Part shown: piece after piece, positions 35,622 to 47,300 of the stretch
How positions within the stretch are numbered: the stretch's first letter is position 1
How the letters are laid out: the number at the start of each line of letters is the position of its first letter
Assembly (NCBI GenBank): GCA_030280995.1
Contig: JASXTE010000005.1
Coordinates: 16,718,501-16,782,500, forward strand
DNA length: 64,000 nucleotides
Direction: 5' to 3'
Source of the DNA: Hemileia vastatrix
Taxonomy: Eukaryota; Basidiomycota; Pucciniomycetes; Pucciniales; Zaghouaniaceae
Notes under the pieces: model-generated
Database searches by the model: none
What the model was told of the DNA's origin: nothing
The model's input: the letters and a program-made list of their open reading frames with translations, nothing else
Position numbers and translations under genes: made by a program

Positions 35622-36538
35622 GTAATTTGGTTGATAGTCACTTGGGTATGTTTTCTAATAAATCTTCTTCTGCAGGTAATATTATTGAACATGGTGAAAG
35701 AACAGTTAAACCTGTTAAAAGACAGCTTCCTGTAACTAGTAGCCCTATTGATGTAATTAGCAAATTGTCATTTGATGAACCTTTACATTTAACTTCTACA
35801 TCTTTAATTAATCCTTCTCTTGCAATTAAAAATGATTCTGTTCCCCCTGAAATCTATACCTTAATTGAAAAAACTTCTGAGGAAATATTGAAAGATACCA
35901 TTGATTTTAATATTGTGAAAGACAAACATGTGAGAGATGTGTTAATCCATGAAAATGATAGATTAAATAATTTACACTTGCAATGTAAAGTGAGTTCTTC
36001 TGTACAAGATACAGCTTATTTAAAAATCAAAGAAACCTTGAATATTGTTCTTAGTCAACAAAAACAAATAAGAAGTGACCATAGAGCTATCTTAGATAGA
36101 AATATCAGTCTACATAAGACCTTGAGTGAATTGAAACCCCTTATTGAGGAAAATTATTCATTCAAGAATGAAATAAAATCTCTGCAAAATGAGTTTAAGA
36201 AGCTAAAAAATGATTTCCATGCACTAAGTACCAAACACTCAGTTTCTGAGGACAGAAATGTTCTATCTCTTGCAAAAGTAAATGACCAGATGTCTGAAAT
36301 TCCAAGAATAAGAAACTATGTGTCTGACCTGCAAGAAAAGTTCTCAACCTTAACCATCAATAATGAATTAAATGAGATTTCTGTAAATAAGATGCATAAA
36401 AATAAAGGGAAAAAACCTGAGCAAAGTTCATCCTTTCTTCCTCATATTTCAACCATTAAACAAACTGACAATGAGTCTGTAAAATCTTTTGCTACTAGCA
36501 AAAATCTTGTGATGGTCATGCACCAGCTAATTCTGTAA
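34940..36538 (+). CDS. Element A gag (unspliced frame), N-terminal 532 codons
   Basis: Reading through the intron gives a 532-codon frame from the same ATG. The first ~225 residues overlap ORF1 and are Ser/Thr/Pro-rich low complexity with little resemblance to B3. After about residue 240 the frame resembles B and C gag: an Asp/Glu-rich part, then a long coiled coil (about residues 360-500). The frame ends TAA 36536-36538, while the rest of gag and pol continue in the -1 frame, open from 36499. Because B3 and C2 have no break here, I read this as a 1-nt indel near 36500, not a programmed shift. The gag domain proper lies in the next feature. Confidence 0.65.
   Translation: MSNNLAEKMDNMQVDEIEIDYDADTVSSSKVGHKKTYTNTKNSHTAGCGNDRKCKQTKPPSPSTTEGSKASSASRRSSKRLQNKKASSATTNQQPIQSYKRVEDRKYDVQSKGRHIVGSGPRTQEPDSGPGPSSVASQSASVSGSTFTATQLNHPKSKYYGSRVMEMGLSNESLPTECATPSSSSAWPIQNTQFPSTSSSLPTRQEKEGPSTIPNPVPGEVSSSAMVSNLVDSHLGMFSNKSSSAGNIIEHGERTVKPVKRQLPVTSSPIDVISKLSFDEPLHLTSTSLINPSLAIKNDSVPPEIYTLIEKTSEEILKDTIDFNIVKDKHVRDVLIHENDRLNNLHLQCKVSSSVQDTAYLKIKETLNIVLSQQKQIRSDHRAILDRNISLHKTLSELKPLIEENYSFKNEIKSLQNEFKKLKNDFHALSTKHSVSEDRNVLSLAKVNDQMSEIPRIRNYVSDLQEKFSTLTINNELNEISVNKMHKNKGKKPEQSSSFLPHISTIKQTDNESVKSFATSKNLVMVMHQLIL
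35015..35078 (+). other. Predicted intron in the element A coding leader
   Basis: Donor GTAAGT after ACT; acceptor ACTGCAG before GATGTG. It corresponds in position and flanking codons to 8441-8498, 16841-16898 and 43785-43842. Length is 1 mod 3, so removal switches from the gag frame to ORF1. Confidence 0.6.
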
Positions 36539-39500
36539 ATAATGAAATTTCTGAACACCTGGATAAACTTCAGGAATTGTTAATAATGAATAATTCAAAC
36601 CAAAAATTGGACCATCCCAGAAGTCAGAAAAATTGGCCTAAGTTAGACCAATATCCTACCTTTGATGGTGATTCTTCCTCTGATTGGAAACACTTTATCC
36701 AAAGAATTGATAATTTAAAGAGATCTTATAAACTACCTGATGAGGAAATTGTTTCTAAGCTGATTTCTTTATTTTCCAATGTAGCCTTGATGTGGTATGA
36801 ATCTGTTCTTTTAGATAACAATCATTATACATGGAATGATTGGAAATCCTTGCTTGAGAATCAATTTGGTGGTTCAAAATTCAGGTTAGCTCAGCAGAGA
36901 CTGTATGAGAATACTAGATATGTATCCTCCTCTGTTGAAAAGCCCATTGTTTTTCTGATGAAATTAACTAAAATCCTTAGAGCAATTGATCCAAAGATGG
37001 ATTATGATATTTGGAGAGATAAAATCTTGTATAAATTACCAAATTCTCTTAGGGATTTGATTGTTGCTAGAACTGAGCATGTAAGGGAAAATTCTTCTTT
37101 CATTAATATCTGTAATGAAGTACTACTCAACCATAGATATGAACCAAAGAATTACCTTAGTAAATCTGATAATGATCAGAATAAACCTTCTATAAAGCTC
37201 CCAGAAAAATCTGGTAAACCCTCTGCCCCAGTTGCACCTAAAAAATATGCAACAAATACTTGTTATAAATGTAACAAACCATGGCAGAAGGGTCATGTTT
37301 GTGACAAGAAAATTCATCTTGTTGAACAAAATGAAGACACTGATGAATTTGAACTTGATGTCAATAATTCTTCCAGTGACTGTGAAAGTAATATCTCCTA
37401 TGACAATGAATCTGTTAAAGATGTTTTAATGTTGGAACATGATGTCCATTATTTAAATAATATATCTGAAGATTGTGTATTGAATTTATCTTCAGTAGAA
37501 AATGCTGAGATAATTAAAGATATTACTAACAATTCTATTCCTATATCCCCTTTAAAGGCACCTGTTATCATTAATGGTTAAAATGTTGATGTAGTTCTTG
37601 ATTCTGGTGCTGGAGGAAGTTTAGTATCTGAAAAAGCTTTGGCTTCAGTGGATAAGGAATATTTGAGTAAATTATTACCTATAACTTCTGAAAAATGGAG
37701 AGGGTATGGTTCTACCTTATTTCCTATTGGCAAATACAAAACCTCTGTTTTCTTCAAATATCATAATGGTTTTGTCAGAGCTATTTGTGAGTTTGTTGTC
37801 ATGAAAATTGATAATTTGAGCAATTGGTTTATTATGGGAAATGATATTTTAACCATGTTTGGTGTGAAACTGGACCCAGCAAATAATTGCTTTACCTTAG
37901 GAATGAATGGGAAAAGGAAATTCAAAATTTCCTCTCCTAGAACTTCTGGGCACTTATTGAAATCTTGTAACTCACTGATCCAGTGTAAAGGTAGAACAAC
38001 AAATGAAATGGATGATTTATTACATGAAATAAATACCGCTTCTTTTGGTGATCAGTTGACTAGTGAACAAAAGGATTCTATTTTTGCCTCTATTACCTCT
38101 TTCCCTATGGCTTTTGCTCATGGTTCTCATGTCTTGGGAATTGTTCAGGAAGAGATGAAAATTACCTTATCCTGTAATTTGAGTGATATTCCTCCTACCC
38201 TTAAGAAAAAACCATATCCTGCTTCTCCATCAAAAAGAAATGATATTGAAGATAATATTGAAACATTATTGAAAATGAATATCATTGAGAAAGTGGATGT
38301 CACCCCCAAATATTGTGTCATCTCCCCAGTCTTGATTTCTTATGAAAAAGATAAAGCTAGATTATGTGGAGATTACAGAGCTTTAAATACTTATACTGTT
38401 GATGATATTTATCCTTTACCCAGAATTAATTCAATACATGCTACCTTGCAAGGTGCAAAATTTATTAGTTGTCTGGATGGTAATAAAGGTTATCATCAAG
38501 TTCCAGTTGAGAAAAATTCTCAAAATTTTTTTCTTATTGCTACTCATATGGGAATATATAAGTATGTTAGGATGCCATTTGGCCCTAAAAATGCTCCTTC
38601 AGTTTTCCAGAAAGTTATGGATAACACTTTCCATCAAGAAATTATTGAAGGTTGGCTCATGGTTTATATTGATGATATTATTGTTTTTTCTAAAACTTTT
38701 GATGAACATATGATTCACTTGAATAGAGTTTTCCAAAAAATGGATGAAATCAATATGACCTTATCTTTAAAAAAGTGTAAATTTGGTTTCCAATCTTTGA
38801 AAGTCCTTGGCCATGTTGTGTCAGGCTTACAAATTTGTGTAAACCATAATAAAGTTGCTGCCATTCAAAAGGTGAATACACCAACTTCTGTAAGAGAAAT
38901 CCAAAGTTTTTTGGGTATGTGTGGCTATTATAGACAATATATTAAAAATTATCAGGTCATAGCCTTGCCTCTTACAAAACTGACCAGAAAAGATGTTGCT
39001 TTTCTCTGGAATAATGACTGTCAAAAAGCTTTTGATACATTAAAAAGTTGCTTAATGACAGCCCCTATATTGGCTCTTCCAGAGTTTAACAAGCCATTTG
39101 TCCTTTATACAGATGCTAGCTTTATTGGTCTGGGTGCTGCCCTTCACCAAAAGCAAATTATTAATGATAAATCCTCAGAGGTTGTAATTTGTTATATTTC
39201 AAGAACCTTAAGAAATAGTGAATTGAAATATGGTGCCACTCAATTGGAGTGCTTAGCAGTTGTTTGGGCTCTTGAGAAACTTCATTACTATTTGGATGAC
39301 CAAAAATTTGAGTTGGTAACTGATTGTAGTGCTGTGAAGTCTCTCTTAAACCTAAAGACACCTAACACACATATGTTCAGGTGGCAACTTGCTGTTCAAG
39401 AATACAGAGGAAGGATGACAATTATCCATAGAGCTGGAAATGTTCACTCTAATATTGATATGCTCTCCAGATTGCCTCTGCCAAATAATGACTCAAATCC

Positions 39501-41106
39501 TGCTTATGTACCTGAAGATGATACTGTTCATATCCATGGTATATTTATAGTTGATATGGAAGAGGAGTTATTACAGTTAATACTGGATTCATATGATAAA
39601 GATTCTGATTTAAATAAATTGGTTACTATCTTAAATGATCCTAAGAATGCTTCAATTCAAGCATTAATAAAAACTCTTCCTGCAAAGTACCAAAATGCTT
39701 TAAATAAAGGAAAGTTCTCTATTGAAGATGGTTATATATATTATAGAAGAAAGCTTACCAATGTAATTGTAACTCCTCCTTCAATGAAAGAAACTATCCT
39801 CAAACTTTGTCATGATGACATAATAGCTGGTCATTTTGATCTTGAAAAAACATTGATTAGAATCAAAAACACTGCATGGTGGGCTAATATGTCTGAAGAC
39901 ACAAAATTATATGTTGAATCTTGTGATTCCTGCCAAAAATCTAAAAGGTTAACAGGTAAGAGAGCAGGGTTATTACAACATATTGAAGCACCTAGTGCTC
40001 CCTGGAAAATCATTAATATGGATTTTGTCACTGGTCTTCCTGTTGCAGGTAAAGACAGCTTTAACTCTTGTTGGGTAATAGTGGATAGATTCACAAAAAT
40101 GTGAAAATTTATTCCAACCCACAAAGATGTATCCACCAAAGAATTAGCTTTCTTATGGTGGTCTTACATGTTTAATATTATTGGTTTTCCAAAAGCCATT
40201 ATCTCTGATAGGGATCCAAAGTTCACTTCTGAGTTTTGGACCTCTTTGATGGATATTTGTGGCTGTGAGTTAAAATTGTATACAGCTCACCATCCTCAGA
40301 CTGATGGTCTAGCTGAAAGAATGATTCAAACTCTGGAAGATATGATTAGAAGATATTGTGCCTTTGGTTTAGAATATAAAGACAATGACAGATTTACTCA
40401 TGATTGGGTCACTCTTTTGCCTGGTCTTGAATTTGCATATAATAGCACTGTTCATTCTGTCACTGAGAAAAAGCCTTTTGAGCTTTGGTTAGGTTATGTC
40501 CCAAACACTCCTGCTCAGATTCTCAATAATAAATTACCTAAGTTGGAACTACACCCTGGTGTAAAATCTTTTATGCAAATGCAGCAGCTATGCAGAAAAC
40601 ATGCTCAGAGTTGTATTGATAAAGCATTTGAATATGAAAAGAAAAGATGGGATAAATCCAATAAAGAATACACATTTAACAAGGGTGATGAAGTGTTGAT
40701 CTCTACTGTCCATTTCAATTTACAAGGTAACCACAAATTAAAAGATCCTTTTGTAGGACCATTTGTTGTTAAAAGAATGGTTGGTGATAATGCAGTAGAA
40801 GTTGTATTGTATTCTCCATATGATAGGAAACATCCTGTCTTTCCAATTTCTTCGCTTAAGCCTTATACTTCCAACGGTGACTTATTTCCAAAAAGAAGAG
40901 GAAGACCTAAGAAGAACCCTCAGGAAGTCACAGAAACAGCAGAAATTGATAAAATTCTCAATGATAGAATTATCACTTCTGAAAGAGGTACAGAATATTT
41001 ATTGAGATATAAGAACAAATCATCTGAACATGATGCATGGATACCTGGCAAGGAAATTTCAAATCTGCCTACTCTGTTGAAAAAATACAAAAAGAAAAAA
41101 TCTTAG
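36499..41106 (+). pseudogene. Element A gag domain plus pol; two in-frame stops
   Basis: One frame with only two stops: TAA 37579-37581, just before the protease motif, and TGA 40102-40104 (Cys in C copies) in integrase. Domains: retrotransposon gag (36625-37100), knuckle CYKCNKPWQKGHVC (about 37261-37302), protease DSGAGGS (about 37597), reverse transcriptase with MPFGPKNAPSVF and YIDD (38665-38676), RNase H with LYTDASFIGLGAAL (about 39100), integrase HHCC (about 39808-39945), catalytic Asp in NMDFVTG, Asp in SDRDPKF and Glu in LAERM (about 40318), and chromodomain (about 40940-41106). The 821-codon middle segment (37639-40104) spans intact RT and RNase H. Nearly functional but unable to make one polyprotein. 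Confidence 0.88.
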
Positions 41107-41128
41107 CATTTTTTTTATTGTTTTTTTT

Positions 41129-41140
41129 AGAGTGAGGGAG
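41129..41140 (+). other. Polypurine tract of element A
   Basis: AGAGTGAGGGAG immediately before the 3' LTR; the same tract, slightly varied, precedes the C2 3' LTR. Confidence 0.65.
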
Positions 41141-41679
41141 TGTCAGCCAGGCTATTCCAGGAGTCCAGTAAATGATATGTAACTTATAAAACCTGAAAGA
41201 GTGGGTAAGAATTGTATTTAATGAATATAAATTAATATTTTATTGCATAATAAAATTATATAAGTATTTTATTATATACAAGTGTTATATTAATTTTATT
41301 GGTTATATAAATTTTTTATATACATATAAATTTAACATAATATAATATATTCTACAAATAATGGCGCATTTTTTATTTATTTAATAATTATAAATTTATA
41401 TTTAATTAATTAAAAACATATATTATAATTATAAGTGTAAAATTTACTTATAATATAATTAAATTAATTAATTATATTTATATATTAAATATCATTTCTT
41501 ATAATATTAAAAAATAAATAATGACGCTTATTTTGACCTATAATTGTGTCAGGAAAAACTAATTAATACTGAATTGAAATAAATTACATATTTGTTGCGG
41601 CAGAATATTTTTTTGTTTCACTTAAAAATCCTTAAATCAGACTGTACCATCTGTTTTGAATGATTTTTCTCATAGTTCC
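41141..41679 (+). repeat. 3' LTR of element A, first part
   Basis: First 539 bp of the 3' LTR, ending CATAGTTCC, where B3 is inserted. It continues at 51319 (or 51314 if the duplicated GTTCC is counted). Confidence 0.9.
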
Positions 41680-43179
41680 TGTCAGCCTGTATATCTCCAG
41701 GACTGAGTAAAAAGTAATTATAAGTTATTTTAAACACATGAACTATACATGGGAATAAGAAATAAGAGTACACAAATAGTATACATAAGTAAAATTATGA
41801 TAATACACAAAAAATGCCATTATAACACCTTATATACACGCATATATCCACCTTTTATAGGTCTTATGTACTTAATATTAAGTGGAATATGTTAGGGTAA
41901 TCTTAAGAACCTTAATTATAAGGCTACATAATTTTTAAGTACACTCAAAGCTGTTATATTCATTGTTTTATGCAAAAAACAAGAAATGCACTTTATTTCA
42001 CTTAAAAGTTGACTATATGCGCTATAAAATTGAGAATATCAAAATTGCGCTTTGACAGATCAATTTGGCTCATTTAGAACTATTGATTTGGCTATTTAAA
42101 TGCATAAAAATAACACTTTTCAAATTTGGTGTTTTTTATGCCAGAAATGGCTTCTGTGTACTGGCCACATACTGCCTGCTTTTTTCCTGTGTGAATAGCT
42201 TCATTTTTAGCAAAGTTAGCTTTTTCACACTATAATTACCCCACATTCTACGCCCACTGTGGGGAAACACACTAAAATAGGCGACAGGCGCTTATTTAGT
42301 GTCCTAGCTTAATTAATAATGCATTGACCTTGTTTATATGCACTAATTTCATTAATAACCTCACTCTTGGCACTTTATTTCATCACCACGCTTAAATTCG
42401 CCTAATTTTAGTCAAGGATTTACCCGTGCAAGCTCCTGCCAAGAACTGCATGTAGTTACCCCACATCTCACGCTCTTTTTTAAGTTTTTGGGTGGTTTCT
42501 CAGTCAATTTTTGTTATTTTTGAATGGGAATTTCACATAGTATAATGTCAGGATTAGCCCCATTATTTCTACAGTAAATCCCCCTTATTATTAAGCTATT
42601 ATTAAACTTAAAAAGTCTCCTTTAGTCTTTAATATTATTGTTTTATATGCATATACTCTCTTTTTGTCTTTTTCTTTAATTTTGATGGATTTCCCTTATT
42701 ATTACAGGATTTTGGCGGTTGTTACTCTTCTAATTATGTCATGGGTTGCTGGGAATGTTGATGGGAATGTCTATTAGTTGTTTAGAGGCGTCATTAACTG
42801 TGTATTTGGTGGTATATCAAGGGAGTCATTGGGGAACTCAGTGTGTATAAAAGGAGGAGGTTTTTGGGTTGTATTTCTACATTCTTTATCATTTACAATT
42901 TACACAATATAACCAAACCAATTACAATACATATCAATTAGTACTTTTATAAGACTTTTGAATAGTATCTGAATTATAAAATCTATTTTTCTACCAACTA
43001 CAAAGATTGTAAGCCATATATAAAATTAGTGAGAATTATATTACTGAGACCTTTAATTTTGATTAAATTTTACAACTTAGTGGATTAGTACTACAGTATT
43101 CATATAGGACCATTAAAATCTTCTAGACAACTGACTATTCAAGCTAGTTCACGTCCTTGTACTTGACCTTAGCCTGACA
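41680..43179 (+). repeat. 5' LTR of B3
   Basis: TGTCAGCC to GCCTGACA, a perfect 8-bp terminal inverted repeat. TATAAAA lies at about 42846-42852, followed by GGAGGAGG. The U5 contains TTCTAGACAACTGA as in family A. Confidence 0.93.
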
Positions 43180-43763
43180 ATTGGGGACCTTTCCTCAAGA
43201 ATTCTGTTATAATCCAGTAAGTGACATTTTCAAAGAAGGTACACGTAAATAATATCCCTATAAAAATATTTGGATAATTACAACAGGTTGGGGTCACTTA
43301 TATAGTGATTTCAGAAAAAGAAGCCCTGTTATATAATAAAATTGTGATATTGAATCATCAATTTTACCACTAATTTAACATATAATTGTTCTTAGTGGGA
43401 GTCTGTCAATAGACCAATTAAATTTGTGATCTTTTCAGATAATAACCAATTAAACTGATTAATTGTTTTCTTTTTATAGGACTCTTAATCCCTTTTTATT
43501 GGTTTGTAAAATTCATTTAATATTTGGAAAGAATCTTACTAACAAATTTTCTTTTTTAAATATAAATACACGGCTACATATTGTAGACCAGTTAAATCAA
43601 GTGACCACATAAAAGCATATTTGACTTTTGGCACTTAAAGATTCACTTAATACCAATAAGTAAGCAATAAAATTGTCTTCAGTGGTATTAATAAATACTG
43701 ATTAAACTCCTTTTTGAAGTTTTTCAAATCTAAACTTTCCATTCTCTAAAATTCCACGTAAAA
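43180..43763 (+). promoter_or_regulatory. B3 leader with primer-binding site
   Basis: Primer-binding site TGGGGACCTTTCC at 43182-43194, then about 570 bp without a gene. I do not see the YAGTTGAY array or the tRNA-like segment of A and C. An imperfect TCACTTATATAGTGA palindrome lies near 43300. Confidence 0.55.
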
Positions 43764-44301
43764 ATGTGTGACAACAATGACATTGTAAGTAATAAGGCAA
43801 AACCTTATAACTTAAGAACTAGAGCTGAAAGACCTGTTACAGGACATCCAAATGGAGGGTCAAGAATCACCAGTAACAATAAACAACACCCCACCAATGT
43901 CCATGGAGGAAAAGGAAAAGCTCATAAAACAAATGTCAATAAAGAAGTCCAAAAACACCTTACAAGAGCAAATTCACTCCCTCTCAACCCTACTGAATAC
44001 ACTGACAATAAGAGTAAAAAATATGTTAGACCAGATCAACAATCTGGAGAAAAGGGCAGCACAGGGCTTTATAGAAGTCAACCAGGCTCTAGTGGATATA
44101 AGGTCTCATCAACAACCAGTGGCACCAAATACCACAGCAACACCTCCAGTCCCAGAAGAGGACCAAAAGATAACTGTAAGCAAATGGAAGTGGGATTGGT
44201 ATGCCCAAAACTACAACAGTCCTCCTCAACAGGGATCCAGCAGTCACCCTTACAGGGGAAAGCCAAGGAGAGGCAGGGGAAATGGAATAAGACCGTGGTA
44301 A
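43764..44301 (+). CDS. B3 ORF1: spliced overlapping gene, intact
   Basis: Exon 1 is 43764-43784 (MCDNNDI, 7 codons). The intron 43785-43842 is 58 nt, GTAAGT to GTTACAG. Exon 2, 43843-44301, begins GAC ATC CAA ATG (DIQM) and ends CCG TGG TAA; 159 residues with no interruption. It contains a coiled coil (about residues 35-90), a Pro/Val/Thr linker, SKWKWDWYAQNY, SSHPYRGKPRRGRG and the terminal RPW. The motifs and their order match A and C ORF1, although the coiled coil has diverged. The whole exon is also open in the gag frame. Translation of ORF1 would need splicing or an internal ATG (43852). Possible slippery heptamer GGGAAAT at 44277-44283. Function unknown; I know no named family for it. 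Confidence 0.62.
43785..43842 (+). other. Predicted intron in the B3 coding leader
   Basis: Donor GTAAGT after the seventh codon, acceptor TTACAG before GACATC; 58 nt. Same place, phase and length modulo 3 as in families A and C. Confidence 0.6.
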
Positions 44302-47300
44302 GTCATCCATCTTCTCAAGATCAATTATATAATCCTAACAATGAATTACTTATAGGTAATGAAATTGATAGAGAGTTATTGGATATAATTGATAAGGATT
44401 TAAAAAATTATTCATTTGAAAATAACATGTTAGACTTGTCATTACATGAGGACAATGTACATAGTTTTATTGATCACCAGGAAAATACTATTAATATAAA
44501 AATGGAATCAAATGAATTCAAAATTGACCCTGATGATGAATCTTCTGAATTGGAAACAGACAAAATTGAATATTTTCTGAAAGAAAATTCAATGGAATCA
44601 AAAATAATTAGTAAATTATTATTAAGAATTGAAAAATTGGAAGAATTCTCTAGAGAGTCCAACAATAATACAGAAAGTGTATTATTAAACATCACACAAT
44701 CATTGAGTACAACAGCCAATAAGTTAAAAGTTATTGAGAATTCAAATAATGAATTGATCAATGAAAACAAAAGATTAAATTCTGAGATTAAAAATTTAGA
44801 AATTAAATTAGAACATTCTCAGAATATTATGGCCACCATAGAGGGACGTGTAAAATTGTCTTTTTCAAATGTAAATGATACTTTAACTCATGTACCTATA
44901 ATAAAAGATAGGTTACAAAGAGTAGAAATTGAGGTAGCCAACATTTTGAAAAATACTGAAACAATAAAGGATAATACCTCTTATGTAGAAAGAGTACCAG
45001 TTTTTATGAAACACTCTGATGATAAACCAATGATGGAACATGAACATAGTGTAATGGGCTCTGAGAATATAAAATCAGTAAAAGATGAAATTAATTATCA
45101 TCTTTCTAAAGTGAGTGAATTACTCAATATTCCTTAGGTTAGGGAAGCTAAAACTAGCCAAAAGAACTGGCCTAAGTTAGATCAGTACCCTTCTTTTGAC
45201 GGGGATTCAAAATCTGATTGGCAACAATTCATACAAAGAATTGATAACTTAAAATTTTCATACAAATTACCTGATGAAGAAATTACTTCAAAGTTAATAT
45301 CTTTATTTACAGATGTGGCCTTATTATGGTTTGAATCTGTATTGAGTGAGGGAATTAATTACTCCTGGAATGAATGGAAGGCACTAATTGAAAGGCAATT
45401 TGGTGGCCCAAAATTTAGAATCACTCAACAAAGACTGTATGAAAGGGCCAGATATAATCCAAATGCTGGAGATAAACCCATGGTCTTCTTAATGAATTTA
45501 ATAAAAATCATGAAAGCTATTGATCCAAAAATGGATTATGAAGAGTGGAAAGAAAAAATAATATACAAATTGCCTATATCAGTTAGAGACATTATTGTAG
45601 CTAGAACTGAAACTGTCAGAGACAGCTCTGGATTCATTAATATATGCAATGAGATATTATTAAACCACAAGTATGCAACCAAGTATAGTAATTACAGACA
45701 AAGTGTTGACGTGGTAAAACCTACTACAAGTAAGTTACCAGTGGAAAAGAAAAAACCTTCAGCTCCCCTTGTCCCTAAGAGACAAGAAAATAACACTTGT
45801 TACAAATGTAATGAACCTTGGGTTAAGGGTCACATGTGTAAGAAAAGAATAAATGTTATTGAAACCTCACAGAATTCTGAACCTAGTAATCATGAAGATG
45901 AGAGTGTGGAATCTAGTGAGGATTGCAAAAGTAACATATCTTACAGTGATTATGAAAATGTGATATTTGTATTAGAACAGGATATAATGTTCCTGAATGA
46001 TGCTATACCTCATACAGACACATCTTTAACTTCCATAGAGGAAGCTGAAATAATTAAAGATGTATCTCATGACACTTACAAAATAACACCTATCAGAGCA
46101 CCTATTATCATATGTGGAAAAAAAATGAATGCCATTCTTGACACTGGGGCTGCAGGTAGTGTAGTTTCACTTAATGCATTAATGAAACTTGATAGTAAGT
46201 ACCAGGAAAAACTAGAACCTGTTCAGACAAAGAACTGGAGGGGTTTTGGTTCAGTATTAAATCCAATTGGCAAATACAAAACTGCTGTATTCTTTAAATA
46301 TAATAATGGATATGTTAGAGCAGTTTGTGAATTTGTAGTAATGGATAATAATAATTGTAGTGATTGGTTTATTATTGGCAATGATTTATTAACAAAATTT
46401 GGCATTAAACTAGATCCTGCAAACAGTAGTTTCACCATAGGGGTGAATGGTAAAAGAAAATTCAAAATATGTTCTGAAAATTCAGTATATGCCATTTCTC
46501 CTAGAGAAGAACAACTGCAAGGTGGAAGAAACACCAATGAAGTGGGTGAATTGGAAAATGAAATCCAAAAGGCCTCTTTCAGTCCTCAACTCTCAAAAAT
46601 TGAACAAGAAGATATTTTGAGATTGATTAAATCATATCCTATGGCATTTGCTCATGGCTCAAATGAACTAGGATTGGTCAAAAACTATGAGATGAAAATC
46701 TCTCTAAGCTGTGATCTGGATAATATTCCTGGCAGCTTAAAAAAGAAACCTTACCCAGCATCTCCTGCAAAAAGGAAAGATATTGAAGACAATATAAAAT
46801 TGTTGTTGGAAATGGGTATTGTTGAAAAAGTGGACACAACACCTAAGTATTGTGTCATTTCACCAGTATTAATCTCTTATGAAAAAGATAAGGCAAGATT
46901 ATGCGGTGATTATAGAGCTCTGAATACATATACAGTAGATGATATTTACCCTCTACCAAGGATAGCTTCTATCCATGCTACCTTACAAGGAGCAAAATAT
47001 ATTTCCTGTCTAGATGGGAACAAGGGTTACCACCAGATTCCTGTGAAAAGAAATTCTCAAAATTACTTATTAATAACCACACATATGGGTATATATAAGT
47101 ATGTGAGAATGCCATTTGGCCCAAAGAATGCCCCTTCAGTCTTCCAAAAATTGATGGATAGTGTTTTTCATCAGGAAATGGTTGAAGGATGGCTATTGGT
47201 CTATATTGATGACATCATAGTGTTTTCAAAAACATATGATGAACATTTAAATCACCTGAAAAGAGTCTTTCAAAAAATGGATGAAATTAATATGACTATT

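Noticed and set aside
36499..36538. Programmed -1 frameshift at the element A gag/pol overlap
   Set aside because: B3 and C2 keep one frame through this region and no clear slippery heptamer in phase is seen; a 1-nt indel is simpler.
44078..44310. Minus-strand open frames opposite B3 ORF1 and element A exon 2 (also 35416-35616)
   Set aside because: They lie opposite the low-T double-coding exon and have no motif or conservation of their own.
45135..45137. Programmed TAG readthrough between Gag and Pol in B3
   Set aside because: The other B copy in the window has CAG at this position and C2 has no stop here, so the TAG is best read as a mutation.
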